64,000 nt of DNA from an uncultured Sulfitobacter sp. (GTDB lineage: Bacteria; Pseudomonadota; Alphaproteobacteria; Rhodobacterales; Rhodobacteraceae). Below, in pieces: positions 16,576 through 25,563 of the stretch. The stretch is taken from positions 744,001 through 808,000 of the forward strand of contig NZ_CANNBM010000001.1 in assembly GCF_947502895.1 (NCBI RefSeq), given 5' to 3'. A program made the position numbers and the translations under genes. Positions within the stretch are counted from its first letter, which is position 1. The number at the start of each line of letters is the position of its first letter. The notes under the pieces were generated by a model. The model was not told where the DNA came from and did no database searches. It saw only the letters and a list, made by a program, of their open reading frames with translations.

Positions 16576-18261
16576 ATGGCACATGACGGACAAATGAATA
16601 TCGAGGGTCCGGTACTTCTCGATGATCTTCTGGCGCTGACCGCAGCAGCCGTAGGCCCGGTTGAGGCGATTCTCGCCCGCGCGACCGAAACAGTACGCAC
16701 GATGGTAAGTGACGGCGGCCGCGTCTCCAACGGCTTGGTCGAACAAAACCAGACAGCCGCACATGGTCTCGCATGGCTTGCCACCTACGCCCAATCCCTG
16801 CGCCAGATGCAAACATGGGCCGAACGGATGCAAGCCGAGGGAAAATTCGGCGAAACCGAAGCCCTGATCCACCAGATCGCCTTTGGTGAATACCTCTGGC
16901 AGGTCTATGGCGGTATCCAAATGAATCAGGGCGAAATCGTCCGCCTTCAGGACCTCGGCCTGAGTCAGGAAGACCAGCGCGGCATGATGGAGCCCGCGAT
17001 CATGGCTCTCACCCAAGGCGGCAACACCCAAGCGGCACGCAGCCGTCTGGTTGAGCTGATGCAGGAACAATCCGCAAATGTGACCGTCGGCGCATCGGGC
17101 CTGGATGACGAGCTTGAGATGATCCGCGAGCAGTTCCGCCGCTATGCCGTCGAGAAGGTAGAGCCTTTTGCCCACGAATGGCATCTCAAGGATGAGCTGA
17201 TTCCCCTGTCGGTGATCGACGAGCTGGCGGAAATGGGCGTATTCGGCCTGACCATCCCCGAAGAATACGGCGGGTTCGGCCTGTCCAAAGCTTCGATGTG
17301 CGTCGTGTCTGAAGAGCTGTCGCGCGGCTACATCGGTGTGGGTTCGCTTGCCACACGCTCCGAAATTGCAGCAGAACTGATTATCGCTGGTGGCACCGAA
17401 GAGCAAAAGCAAAAGTGGCTGCCCCGCCTGTCCTCTGCCGAGACCCTGCCCACGGCAGTCTTCACAGAGCCGAACACAGGTTCAGACCTCGGCAGCTTGC
17501 GCACACGTGCCGTAAAGGACGACAACGGCGACTACAAAGTAACAGGCAACAAGACGTGGATCACCCACGCCTCGCGCACCCAGATCATGACGCTGATGGC
17601 GCGCACGGACCCCGCAACAGACAACTACAAAGGTCTGTCCATGTTCCTCGCGGAGAAAACGCCCGGCGACTGCGCCAATCCCTTCCCGACCGAGGGCATG
17701 TCAGGCGGCGAGATCGAAGTGCTTGGCTATCGTGGCATGAAGGAATACGAGATCGCTTTTGATAACTTCCACGTCAAAGGCGAGAATCTGTTGGGCGGCG
17801 AAGAAGGCAAAGGCTTCAAACAGCTGATGGAAACCTTCGAAAGTGCGCGCATCCAAACAGCCGCACGCGCCATCGGCGTGGCACAATCCGCGCTCGATAT
17901 CTCCATGCAGTACGCGATTGACCGCAAACAATTCGGCAAATCGCTGATTGAATTCCCGCGCGTGACGTCCAAGCTGGCCATGATGGCGGTCGAGATCATG
18001 GTCGCCCGTCAGCTCACCTATTTCTCGGCCTTCGAGAAAGACGAGGGCCGCCGCTGTGACGTAGAGGCCGGTATGGCCAAGCTGCTTGGCGCACGCGTGG
18101 CATGGGCCGCTGCAGACAACGGCTTGCAAATCCACGGCGGCAACGGCTTTGCGCTGGAATACAAGATCAGCCGCGTTCTGTGTGATGCGCGTATTCTCAA
18201 CATCTTTGAGGGTGCCGCCGAAATTCAGGCACAAGTCATCGCCCGCCGCCTCCTTGGCTAA
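16576..18261 (+). CDS. mcd: Probable methylsuccinyl-CoA dehydrogenase (acyl-CoA dehydrogenase with N-terminal extension)
   Basis: A 561-aa flavoprotein, about 170 residues longer than ordinary acyl-CoA dehydrogenases because of an alpha-helical N-terminal extension (residues 1-165, including VSNGLVEQNQTAAHGLAWLATYAQSLRQM). This extension is characteristic of Mcd of the ethylmalonyl-CoA pathway, which oxidises (2S)-methylsuccinyl-CoA to mesaconyl-CoA. The core has FTEPNTGSDLGSLRT, the FAD segment TWITHASR, and FEGAAEIQAQ with the probable catalytic base Glu545. AAGGATGTAGACG precedes the ATG. Electrons would go to EtfAB. Other pathway genes (ccr, ecm) are not in the window; an ordinary acyl-CoA dehydrogenase role remains possible. 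Confidence 0.85.
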   Translation: MAHDGQMNIEGPVLLDDLLALTAAAVGPVEAILARATETVRTMVSDGGRVSNGLVEQNQTAAHGLAWLATYAQSLRQMQTWAERMQAEGKFGETEALIHQIAFGEYLWQVYGGIQMNQGEIVRLQDLGLSQEDQRGMMEPAIMALTQGGNTQAARSRLVELMQEQSANVTVGASGLDDELEMIREQFRRYAVEKVEPFAHEWHLKDELIPLSVIDELAEMGVFGLTIPEEYGGFGLSKASMCVVSEELSRGYIGVGSLATRSEIAAELIIAGGTEEQKQKWLPRLSSAETLPTAVFTEPNTGSDLGSLRTRAVKDDNGDYKVTGNKTWITHASRTQIMTLMARTDPATDNYKGLSMFLAEKTPGDCANPFPTEGMSGGEIEVLGYRGMKEYEIAFDNFHVKGENLLGGEEGKGFKQLMETFESARIQTAARAIGVAQSALDISMQYAIDRKQFGKSLIEFPRVTSKLAMMAVEIMVARQLTYFSAFEKDEGRRCDVEAGMAKLLGARVAWAAADNGLQIHGGNGFALEYKISRVLCDARILNIFEGAAEIQAQVIARRLLG

Positions 18262-18355
18262 CGGTTGTGATGGGGCGTTCCGCGGGGCGCCCTGTTAAAA
18301 AATAGGCAGAAGTCATTGATCGGTTCGTTCTGGGCTGAACTTCGCCGAAACAATC

Positions 18356-18380
18356 GGAGCGCGCACTTGCAGTGCGCTCC
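18356..18380. promoter_or_regulatory. Inverted repeat upstream of the TetR regulator
   Basis: GGAGCGC (18356-18362) and GCGCTCC (18374-18380) form a 7-bp inverted repeat; inside it GCGCAC-TTGCA-GTGCGC (18361-18377) gives an alternative register. It lies 22 bases before the TetR start codon, where an autoregulatory operator is commonly found. It is not followed by a T tract, so a terminator is less likely. Confidence 0.45.
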
Positions 18381-18402
18381 GTGCCGACATACCTCCGCAG
18401 GT

Positions 18403-18924
18403 ATGAGCAGCACCAGACTATCCCCCGAAAAATGGATCGACGCAGGTTTTGCAGCCTTATGCGCACAAGGCCCCCAAGCCTTGGCGGCCGAACCTCTGGC
18501 CCGTCAACTTGGCACCACCAAAGGCTCGTTTTATTGGCACTTCAAGGATGTACCCGCCTATCACGCGGCCCTTCTACGGCATTGGCACGCCAAAGCTCTC
18601 GCCGATGTGGTTGAGCGTTTGGGCGATGATGGCCCTCCCGATGCACGCCTGCGTAGTTTTGGCCACGGCATTCTGAAAAACGGTAACGAGGCGGCGCTGC
18701 GTCTGTGGGCACAAAGTGATCCAATCGTCGCCGCGAGCCTGGCCGAGGTCGACGCCGAGCGGACGACCTATATCAATACCCTGTTGCGCCAGTTCGACCT
18801 TCGCAATCCTGCGTTTGGAGATGCGGTTCTGGCCGCATTAATCGGCTTGCCCCAGATTCAGGCTGAAACAGACACCCCGACTGCCTTTGACGCGCTGGTT
18901 GATACTGTGGTCGCCCTCGCATGA
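18403..18924 (+). CDS. TetR/AcrR family transcriptional regulator
   Basis: A 173-aa regulator. The N-terminal HTH reads KWIDAGFAALCAQGPQALAAEPLARQLGTTKGSFYWHFKDVPAYHAALLRHW, the standard TetR tri-helix with the GSFYWHF recognition helix. The C-terminal ligand domain is short. I start it at ATG 18403 (MSSTRLSPEKW) because the frame upstream reads through an inverted repeat and has no TetR-like residues. Its TGA overlaps the ATG of the META lipoprotein gene by 4 bases, so the two are co-translated. Ligand unknown. Confidence 0.85.
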   Translation: MSSTRLSPEKWIDAGFAALCAQGPQALAAEPLARQLGTTKGSFYWHFKDVPAYHAALLRHWHAKALADVVERLGDDGPPDARLRSFGHGILKNGNEAALRLWAQSDPIVAASLAEVDAERTTYINTLLRQFDLRNPAFGDAVLAALIGLPQIQAETDTPTAFDALVDTVVALA

Positions 18925-19316
18925 AGGTCGTCATTGCTGTTGCCCTCGCTGCACTTGCCCTATCGGCCTGCCGCGCCGATGAAACCGTGCGTGCCTATGG
19001 CGGCGCAGACCGCATCTGGACCCTCAAAGAGCTGGGCGGTGCGGTTTTTCCCGCCACTGCCACGCTCACATTCCCCAAAGAGGGCGAAATCGCAGGCCAA
19101 GGCCCCTGCAACCGCTACTTTGGTGCGATGACAGCCCCGTATCCGTGGTTTGATGCAGGTCCAATCGGCAGCACCCGCATCGCCTGTCCCGAAATGGCCG
19201 CCGAAACTGCGTTCCTGCGCGCGCTAGAGGCTGCAACCCTGTCAGAAGTCGCCGGCGACGTGCTGATCCTCTCCAACACTGAAGGGCTGCAAATGGTCTT
19301 TAAAGTGATCGACTGA
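18921..19316 (+). CDS. META domain-containing lipoprotein
   Basis: A 131-aa exported protein with a lipoprotein signal: hydrophobic residues 3-15 and the lipobox LSAC with Cys17. The mature part is a META (HslJ-like) domain: WTLKELGG, then the characteristic GQGPCNRYFGAM with GPIGSTRIACPE. META proteins of this kind are linked to heat and novobiocin tolerance in E. coli, but the role here is unknown. The start overlaps the TetR stop (ATGA). The last 17 bases overlap the 3' end of recO on the other strand. Confidence 0.85.
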   Translation: MKVVIAVALAALALSACRADETVRAYGGADRIWTLKELGGAVFPATATLTFPKEGEIAGQGPCNRYFGAMTAPYPWFDAGPIGSTRIACPEMAAETAFLRALEAATLSEVAGDVLILSNTEGLQMVFKVID

Positions 19317-20025
19317 ATGCCTCTACAAACCGCGCACGCGCTTCGGGTAGAGGGCGCGTACCCAGTCCAGCGGCCAAATGCGCCTCCAGAAAATAGCCTG
19401 TAGTCTGAAACGCCTGCGCGACCTCGGCATCATGCGCCTCACCCACACCGCGCAATACATCCGGCAGGGGCAACAGCCTGCTCGCCCAGTCCCCCGCACC
19501 CTCGCGCGACACAGCCCGCCCCGACTTTGGCGAGACATAGATCAATCCATCCTGCGCGCCTGTGACCGCACACTGCGATAGGTCAAGACCGTGTCCCAAC
19601 TCCTCCAACAGCGCCATTTCCCAACGCAGATAGGCCAGCGGCCAAATCTCTTCTTGCCCCAACAAATCCAGCAGCTGTTCGGTCCTCTGGTAAAGCGACA
19701 GATGCGGTTCACGCTCCGGCAGGCAGAACCCCAACAATCCCGTAACAGCATTCAGCCCCGCCAGCGCCAAACGCCCCCCCATTGCCACCGCCGCACGGCT
19801 GCGCACAGGCTCGACAGTAAACGCACCTATGTGATCTTCCAGTCGCGCACGCCACGTCACGTCCAGCTGCGCACCGGGCTGCAATATGGGTGCTATCTTG
19901 CGGCTGGTGCCACCCCGCACCACACCCGCATGTCGCCCTTGCTGGGGCGTAAACACTTCGATGATCGCTGAAGTTTCCCCGTGTCGCCGCGAACTGAGCA
20001 ATATCCCCTGATCGCGCCACTCCAT
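19300..20025 (-). CDS. recO: DNA repair protein RecO
   Basis: A 241-aa recombination mediator that works with RecR to load RecA on gapped DNA. The N-terminal OB fold reads MEWRDQGILLSSRRHGETSAIIEVFTPQQGRHAGVVRGGTSRK, followed by LQPGAQLDVTWRARLEDHIGAF. A helical C-terminal domain includes RTEQLLDLLGQEEIWPLAYLRWEMALLEELG. The start ATG 20025 overlaps the DUF1491 stop (ATGA). The usual zinc-finger cysteines are largely absent, as in other alphaproteobacterial RecO. The 3' end overlaps the META gene convergently. Confidence 0.92.
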   Translation of the reverse strand: MEWRDQGILLSSRRHGETSAIIEVFTPQQGRHAGVVRGGTSRKIAPILQPGAQLDVTWRARLEDHIGAFTVEPVRSRAAVAMGGRLALAGLNAVTGLLGFCLPEREPHLSLYQRTEQLLDLLGQEEIWPLAYLRWEMALLEELGHGLDLSQCAVTGAQDGLIYVSPKSGRAVSREGAGDWASRLLPLPDVLRGVGEAHDAEVAQAFQTTGYFLEAHLAAGLGTRPLPEARARFVEAFSRSL

Positions 20026-20354
20026 CAGGCAAGCCCCTCGGCATCCAGCAAATGACGGCCCGCACGATCCTCGACCTCGATCACCCACAGGTCGGGATCA
20101 AACCCGCGCTGCCGCGCAACCGCCGCGTCCACATCCCGCTCGTCACCTGAAACCAGCTCGGCCCAGATACGCTCCCCACTTGCCAGATCAAAGCTGCGTT
20201 GAAACAAGACCGCCTTGCCATCAAGCGTGGCCAGCTTCACCAAAACGGCCCCCCCCGTGTCATCCCCATGCGACACGACAAATGCAGGAATATCAAACAC
20301 CCGCAACCGCGCCAGATAGGCATCGACCCAGAACCGCGCCGTCAAACGGGGCAT
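20025..20354 (-). CDS. DUF1491 family protein
   Basis: A 109-aa conserved alphaproteobacterial protein of unknown function, typically found next to recO and era as here. It begins MPRLTARFWVDAYLARL, with a core DDTGGAVLVKLATLDGKAVLFQRSFD and the ending DPDLWVIEVEDRAGRHLL. No catalytic motif, signal peptide or membrane segment is visible. It lies 67 bases downstream of era and overlaps recO by one codon base set (ATGA). Its place suggests a role around RNA or DNA housekeeping, but that is only context. Confidence 0.8.
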   Translation of the reverse strand: MPRLTARFWVDAYLARLRVFDIPAFVVSHGDDTGGAVLVKLATLDGKAVLFQRSFDLASGERIWAELVSGDERDVDAAVARQRGFDPDLWVIEVEDRAGRHLLDAEGLA

Positions 20355-20421
20355 GACGCCAACCGCTTCTTTATTTTTCCTGTAAACTCAATCCCACAAG
20401 GGCCACAGGCGCTGGCAGCCG

Positions 20422-21366
20422 TCACTGATTGCCGTCCTTGAACTCCAGCCCCATTTCGGAATACCGCTCGGATTCCTCGAGCCAGTTGGGCCGTACCTTT
20501 ACCTGCAAAAACAGATGTATCTTACGTCCCAGAAACTCTTCCATTTCTTCCCGCGCAGCTTTGCCCACAGCCTTGATCGTCTCGCCCTTGTTGCCCAGAA
20601 CGATCCCCTTGTGACCATCGCGCACCACATAAATCAGCTGGTCGATGCGGGCAGAGCCGTCTTTACGCTCTTCCCATTTCTCTGTCTCGACAGTCATCTG
20701 ATAAGGCAGTTCCTGGTGCAGCCGCAGCGTCAGCTTTTCGCGCGTCATCTCTGCCGCAATCATCCGCATCGGCAGATCAGCGATTTGGTCCTCGGGGTAG
20801 AGCCACGGTCCCGCAGGGACCTCACCCGCCAACCAGGTCTTGAGCACTTCGACACCATGCCCTTTTTCCGCCGAGATCATAAAGGTCTCGATAAACGGAT
20901 AGGCATCGTTCAGCTTCTGGCTTAACCCCAGCAGAACAGGCGCTTCAACGCGGTCAATCTTGTTGATCGCCAATGCCACGCGCGCGCCCTCACTGATCTC
21001 GCTCAGCCGCTCCAGAATCCGTCCGACCCCTTCGGTAACGCCGCGCTGCGCTTCAACCAGCAACACCACGACATCCGCATCCGATGCCCCGCCCCACGCA
21101 GCAGCAACCATGGCGCGGTCCAGACGCCGCTTGGGCTGAAACAGGCCGGGTGTATCCACAAACACAATCTGGCTTTGCCCCTGCATTGCAACGCCACGAA
21201 TTCGCGCGCGGGTGGTCTGCACCTTATGCGTTACAATCGAAACTTTAGCCCCCACCATCCGGTTCAGCAGCGTGGATTTACCCGCATTCGGCTCGCCGAT
21301 CAGGGCTACAAAACCCGCGCGGGTTGATGCCCCGTCGCCTGCGATAGTCTCGGATTCGGTGTTCAT
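20422..21366 (-). CDS. era: GTPase Era
   Basis: An essential GTPase of 30S ribosome maturation that binds the 3' end of 16S rRNA, 314 aa. G1 is GEPNAGKST, G3 is VDTPGLF, and G4 is INKIDRVEAP. The C-terminal KH domain contains IVLGNKGETIKAVGKAAREEME and then the conserved HLFLQVKVRPNW. The start overlaps the rnc stop by 4 bases. The gene order rnc-era-recO is conserved widely in proteobacteria. Confidence 0.97.
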   Translation of the reverse strand: MNTESETIAGDGASTRAGFVALIGEPNAGKSTLLNRMVGAKVSIVTHKVQTTRARIRGVAMQGQSQIVFVDTPGLFQPKRRLDRAMVAAAWGGASDADVVVLLVEAQRGVTEGVGRILERLSEISEGARVALAINKIDRVEAPVLLGLSQKLNDAYPFIETFMISAEKGHGVEVLKTWLAGEVPAGPWLYPEDQIADLPMRMIAAEMTREKLTLRLHQELPYQMTVETEKWEERKDGSARIDQLIYVVRDGHKGIVLGNKGETIKAVGKAAREEMEEFLGRKIHLFLQVKVRPNWLEESERYSEMGLEFKDGNQ

Positions 21367-22049
21367 GTATCTTGCTCCAATCGGGCCAACAGCAGTGCTG
21401 CGGCATCTTGTTCAGCAGCGCGTTTCGCCCCTGCCGTGGCACTTGCCGTCTCTCCGGTCGAGAGTTTGGCCGCAATCGTGAAAATCGGCGCATGGTCCGG
21501 CCCGCTGCGTTTGGTCAGCACATAGGCTGGCGGCTCAAGACCTCGCGCCTGCGCCCATTCCTGAAGCGATGTCTTGGCATCCCGCGCATCTTCCTTCACC
21601 GATGTCGTCCGCGTCCCCCACAATCGAAGGATCAGCGCACGTGCGGCGTCAAACCCGCCATCCAGATAGACAGCCGCGATAACAGCTTCCATCGCGTCAC
21701 CCAGCAGCGCCTGCTTGCGCCGACCGCCTGACAACATCTCGGAACGGCCCAAGCGCAGCACTTCACCAATGTCGATTTCCCGCGCCACGTCGGCACAGGC
21801 TTCCTTGCGCACCAACGCATTGAAACGCGGGGCCAACTGCCCCTCCGAGGCGTTTGTGTCCAACTGCAACAGCGCCTCTGCCATCACCAGTCCCAGAACG
21901 CGGTCGCCCAAAAACTCCAATCGCTGGTTATCGTCGCGGTTGGGCGTGGACATAGACGCATGTGTCACCGCCTCATTCAGCAGTTGTGGCGTCTGGAATT
22001 CATAGCCAAGGCGCGTTTGAAACGCACGGAGTTCGGCAGACAGCTTCAC
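21363..22049 (-). CDS. rnc: Ribonuclease III
   Basis: A 228-aa double-strand-specific endoribonuclease for rRNA and mRNA processing. The RNase III signature NQRLEFLGDRVLGLVMAEALL lies at about residues 41-61, and the second acidic site is LGDAMEAVIAAVYLDGG. The C-terminal dsRNA-binding domain covers about residues 154-226 (KTSLQEWAQARGLEPPAYVL to AKRAAEQDAAALLLARLE). It overlaps lepB upstream and era downstream by 4 bases each. Confidence 0.97.
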   Translation of the reverse strand: MKLSAELRAFQTRLGYEFQTPQLLNEAVTHASMSTPNRDDNQRLEFLGDRVLGLVMAEALLQLDTNASEGQLAPRFNALVRKEACADVAREIDIGEVLRLGRSEMLSGGRRKQALLGDAMEAVIAAVYLDGGFDAARALILRLWGTRTTSVKEDARDAKTSLQEWAQARGLEPPAYVLTKRSGPDHAPIFTIAAKLSTGETASATAGAKRAAEQDAAALLLARLEQDT

Positions 22050-22882
22050 TTGATCCCTTTGAAAAAGCGATCACCGCGCCATGTCCAGAAAAACAGCATC
22101 GAACGTCCGCCCGAGCTGAAAACAATCCGGTCAGCGCGACCAATCAGGTTTTCATAAGGAACAAACCCCACACCCCCTGCCGTCTGCGCCAAACGGCTAT
22201 CGGCAGAGTTGTCGCGGTTATCACCCATAAAGAAATAATGCCCCTCGGGCACGGTATAGACGCCCGTGCGGTCAGACGCCTGCGGGCCAATGTTCAGCAC
22301 CGCATAGCTGGCCCCGTTGGGCAACGTCTCGATGCTGCGTTCCTTGAGGCAGATACCGCCTTGGCCTACGGCACCGTTAGCACAGCGCGGGCGCAACCCC
22401 TGCGGGCCTTGCAGCTCCATCAGCTCTTCGAATTCACCATCAGGTTCCTGAGGAACAGCTTCGCCATTTATCTGAACAACACCTTCGGTAATCTGCACCT
22501 TGTCACCCGGCAGGCCAATCAGCCGTTTGATATAATCGCGCCCGGTTGTGGGATGGCGGAACACCACAACATCGCCGCGCTCGGGGTCACCGCCCCAAAG
22601 GCGCGTGTTGTCACCATCAAACACACCACACAGCTTTTGCGCATCGACGTTGATGCCAAACCGCGGGATTATGACACTGGGGCAAGAGGCATAGGAATAC
22701 CCATAAGCCATCTTGTTCACGAACAGAAAATCACCAATCAACAGCGTCTGTTTCATAGAGCCGGAAGGGATCCAGAACGGCTGAAAAAACAAGGTGCGGA
22801 ACACGCCCGCAATCAACAGGGCATAGACAACTGTCTTGATCGTCTCGACGATGGCGTTGCCTGTTTTTTCCGTCTTGGCCAT
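22046..22882 (-). CDS. lepB: Signal peptidase I
   Basis: A 278-aa inner-membrane protease that removes signal peptides from exported proteins. One N-terminal membrane segment (about residues 12-32) is followed by the box with the catalytic serine, PSGSMKQTLLIGDFLFVNK. The catalytic lysine lies in FRHPTTGRDYIKRLIGLPGD, and box E is MGDNRDNSADSR. The LepB-RNase III pair with 4-base overlap is standard in proteobacteria. It is separated from acpS by 53 bases. Confidence 0.97.
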   Translation of the reverse strand: MAKTEKTGNAIVETIKTVVYALLIAGVFRTLFFQPFWIPSGSMKQTLLIGDFLFVNKMAYGYSYASCPSVIIPRFGINVDAQKLCGVFDGDNTRLWGGDPERGDVVVFRHPTTGRDYIKRLIGLPGDKVQITEGVVQINGEAVPQEPDGEFEELMELQGPQGLRPRCANGAVGQGGICLKERSIETLPNGASYAVLNIGPQASDRTGVYTVPEGHYFFMGDNRDNSADSRLAQTAGGVGFVPYENLIGRADRIVFSSGGRSMLFFWTWRGDRFFKGIK

Positions 22883-22935
22883 GCGGCGCTCCTATGGGTT
22901 CTCTCAGGGGTACATGCGCAGGGCAGCGCGCAGTG

Positions 22936-23349
22936 TCAAGGTGCGGGTGCCTTGGTGGGCCGCGCCTCGATCACGACAAAGGCCTGCGCCCAGGGATGAT
23001 CATCGGTCAGGGTCACATGGATGATCGCCTCATGCCCTTCAGGCGTCATCTTGGCCAACCGCTCTGCCGCCCAACCCGTCACTTCCATCACAGGCTGGCC
23101 CGTTCGCAAATTGCTCACCGCCATATCGCGCCAACTGATCCCCATGCGCAGCCCCGTGCCCAGCGCCTTGGAGCAAGCCTCCTTGGCCGCCCACCGTTTC
23201 GCATAGGTACCTGCTACGTCTTTGCGCCGCTCCGCTTTCGCTTGTTCAATCTCGGTGAACACACGGTTGCGAAAACGGACGCCAAAGCGGTCCAGCGTGC
23301 CTTGGATACGCTCGATATTGGCCAGATCAGTGCCAATGCCCAAAATCAT
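22936..23349 (-). CDS. acpS: Holo-[acyl-carrier-protein] synthase
   Basis: A 137-aa phosphopantetheinyl transferase that activates acyl carrier protein. It begins with the family motif MILGIGTDLANIERIQ and has the second motif YAKRWAAKEACSKALGTG, which supplies the magnesium- and CoA-binding residues. It is two bases downstream of a membrane hydrolase gene. Placement between pdxJ and lepB matches the conserved pdxJ-acpS-lepB order, here interrupted by one additional gene. Confidence 0.95.
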   Translation of the reverse strand: MILGIGTDLANIERIQGTLDRFGVRFRNRVFTEIEQAKAERRKDVAGTYAKRWAAKEACSKALGTGLRMGISWRDMAVSNLRTGQPVMEVTGWAAERLAKMTPEGHEAIIHVTLTDDHPWAQAFVVIEARPTKAPAP

Positions 23350-23351
23350 AC

Positions 23352-24827
23352 CTAACCCCCTACTGCAAAGAACGGAAAACTAACGCCCAATGCCCATGCA
23401 AGGATCAGGCCCAGCCCAGCGCCCGACGTAAGCGGCCCCGCACGCTGCGCCACCCAGCGGCCCATCAAACCAAACACGATGTAGAACAGCACCATCACAG
23501 GCGCGATCAGGATTAAGAAGAACAGCCCTTCAAAATCCAGATACACCGCCCACATGAGCGACGCAAAAAACGCGACCCGTAGCACCAGCCGCTGCCAAAG
23601 CGGCGCATCGCCGCCGCGGCTCACCAGCGCATCCGCTACCATGAACGGGAGCGTGCCAATGCACAGGGCCGCGATCACCCACAGCCGCTCGGACGTGGGC
23701 ACAAAATTTGCGCCATATCTGTCCAGTGCCAGGCCAAACGCACCCAAGCCCCAAACCAGGATCGCCGCCACGCCCAAAGCCGAGATGGCACCAACCCGCA
23801 CGCCCACACGCCACAAGATACCCAGCTGCACCATGCCTGTCAGAAACAGATGCAACGCAAGGTAATCCGCGACCATCACAGGCAGCAGCCGCACATCCAG
23901 ATAGGTCGCGACCACAGGCACACTGACAGCAGGCACCAACGCCAGCAGCCAAACCTCGCGCGTGGGCAAGTTGACCGCAACGCGCGCGCCAGTCGGCAGC
24001 AACCGCGCCAGAGGCCGCGCAAGCGCCACGATCCCTGCCAAAAGCGCCATCAACCACCACCCCGAAACTGGCCGCGCCGCAGCTCCCTCGTGGCTGAAGG
24101 CACGGTTCAACCAGTCACGCGCGGCGATCTGACCCGCCTTGCTGTGCAGGATCGAGACATGTTCGGTGTAAGGTGCTGCCATTGCCATACGGATCACACC
24201 ATCAGCTTGCACGACGGCGTCTTCGACAGCATCAAGTTGCACCATCTGCACCGCCTCAAGGCCAAAGGCGCGCAAATGCCCCTCCCACTGCCCCGAAATC
24301 AACAGCATATCGGCAGGCTCCGCCTCGGTGACTGCCTGCGAGAATGCGGACAGCAACACAAGCGGGCCAATGTTCGCCCGATCATCCAGCGCCGCACGGA
24401 TAAGCACATCCGTCGCCATAGAATGGCCCAGTACCGCCACAGGTACATCTGCGTCACCCACAGCAGCGACAACATCCAGCGTTTGTTCGACCAACAGGCG
24501 CGTGGTGCCGTCAATCACGGTCACATCACCTGACATCGGGACAGGATTGCGGCCATGGCCCAGAAAATCAAAGCTATGGACGCGGTAACCGGACCGCGCG
24601 AGCGTAAGCGCATAGGCCTGCATCATCTGTGCAGATCCCGCAAAGCCATGCGCGATCACTACAACAGGACCGTTCGCATCCGCGATTGTGTAGCTGATAA
24701 CGGGGGTCTGTCCGACAGAACCGTTCGTGATCTCAACCCCGCGCCGTGCCCCTTCGAGCTGCCACAGCGACGCCAGCACCAGCACAACGGCCAGTACCGG
24801 CAAAACGCGATCAAACAGCGCGCGCAT
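23352..24827 (-). CDS. Alpha/beta hydrolase fused to a multi-pass membrane domain
   Basis: A 491-aa protein of two parts. Residues 1-25 form a membrane anchor. About 40-270 form an alpha/beta hydrolase domain with VVIAHGFAGS, DFLGHGRN and a nucleophile-elbow-like GHSMA (VLGHSMATDVL). The rest, from about 280, is a chain of at least five or six hydrophobic helices with no family I recognise. It lies inside the usually contiguous pdxJ-acpS pair, overlapping pdxJ by 17 bases and ending 2 bases before acpS. A lipid or ester substrate at the membrane is a guess; no substrate can be read. Confidence 0.65.
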   Translation of the reverse strand: MRALFDRVLPVLAVVLVLASLWQLEGARRGVEITNGSVGQTPVISYTIADANGPVVVIAHGFAGSAQMMQAYALTLARSGYRVHSFDFLGHGRNPVPMSGDVTVIDGTTRLLVEQTLDVVAAVGDADVPVAVLGHSMATDVLIRAALDDRANIGPLVLLSAFSQAVTEAEPADMLLISGQWEGHLRAFGLEAVQMVQLDAVEDAVVQADGVIRMAMAAPYTEHVSILHSKAGQIAARDWLNRAFSHEGAAARPVSGWWLMALLAGIVALARPLARLLPTGARVAVNLPTREVWLLALVPAVSVPVVATYLDVRLLPVMVADYLALHLFLTGMVQLGILWRVGVRVGAISALGVAAILVWGLGAFGLALDRYGANFVPTSERLWVIAALCIGTLPFMVADALVSRGGDAPLWQRLVLRVAFFASLMWAVYLDFEGLFFLILIAPVMVLFYIVFGLMGRWVAQRAGPLTSGAGLGLILAWALGVSFPFFAVGG

Positions 24828-25563
24828 CGTCCATCAGGCGGCGCATCTCGGCGATTGCAGGCTCAAGCCCCAGAAAAATCGCCTCTCCAATCAGAAAATG
24901 CCCGATGTTCAGCTCCACCACTTCGGGAAAAGCCGCCACAGGCGAGACTGTGTCATAGGTCAGCCCGTGACCCACATGCATTTCCAACCCCAGTTCGTAT
25001 CCAAACGTGGCCATATCCCGTAGTTTGGCCAGCTCTGCATCCGCATCCTCATAGCGCCCCTCGTGAAAGGCATCGCAGTAGGCCCCTGAATGCAGCTCGA
25101 CCACCTGCGCGCCAATGCGGTGCGCGGCCTCCAGCTGACGCTGCTCGGCGGCAATAAAGATAGACACACGGCTGCCCGCCTCACGCAGAGGCGCGATGAA
25201 ATGGGCCAGACGGTTTTCCTCGCGTGCCACTTCCAGACCACCTTCGGTCGTTCGCTCCTCGCGTTTTTCCGGCACGATGCACACGGCATGCGGTTTATGG
25301 CGCAAGGCAATAGCCTGCATTTCAGGCGTTGCCGCCATCTCGAAATTCAGCGGCACGGTCAGAATATCCATCAAACCTTCAATATCCGCATCCGAGATGT
25401 GGCGGCGGTCTTCGCGCAGGTGCGCGGTGATGCCATCGGCACCCGCCTCTTGCGCGATCCGTGCAGCACGCAGCGGATCGGGCGTATCGCCCCCACGCGC
25501 ATTGCGCACCGTGGCCACGTGATCGATGTTCACACCCAGACGCAGCTTTTGCAGCTCAGCCAT
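24811..25563 (-). CDS. pdxJ: Pyridoxine 5'-phosphate synthase
   Basis: A 250-aa TIM-barrel enzyme joining 1-deoxyxylulose 5-phosphate and aminoacetone phosphate to give pyridoxine 5'-phosphate. The N-terminus LRLGVNIDHVATVRNARGG, the DGITAHLREDRRHI loop, the CIVPEKREERTTEGGLEV segment and LNIGHFLIGEAIFLGL are diagnostic. It overlaps the upstream DUF2062 gene by 8 bases and the downstream hydrolase gene by 17 bases. Confidence 0.97.
   Translation of the reverse strand: MAELQKLRLGVNIDHVATVRNARGGDTPDPLRAARIAQEAGADGITAHLREDRRHISDADIEGLMDILTVPLNFEMAATPEMQAIALRHKPHAVCIVPEKREERTTEGGLEVAREENRLAHFIAPLREAGSRVSIFIAAEQRQLEAAHRIGAQVVELHSGAYCDAFHEGRYEDADAELAKLRDMATFGYELGLEMHVGHGLTYDTVSPVAAFPEVVELNIGHFLIGEAIFLGLEPAIAEMRRLMDDARAV

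Noticed and set aside
16432..17412. A 582-codon minus-strand frame that extends the TauE permease upstream
   Set aside because: The extra part is antisense to the acyl-CoA dehydrogenase gene and has no family pattern; the permease itself starts at 16431 with its first membrane helix.
18269..18297. Terminator after the acyl-CoA dehydrogenase gene
   Set aside because: GGGCG/CGCCC gives only a 5-bp stem with a large loop, followed by GTTAAAA rather than a T tract.
21962..22999. A 345-codon plus-strand frame opposite lepB
   Set aside because: Shadow of lepB and its flanks; no domain or ribosome-binding site.
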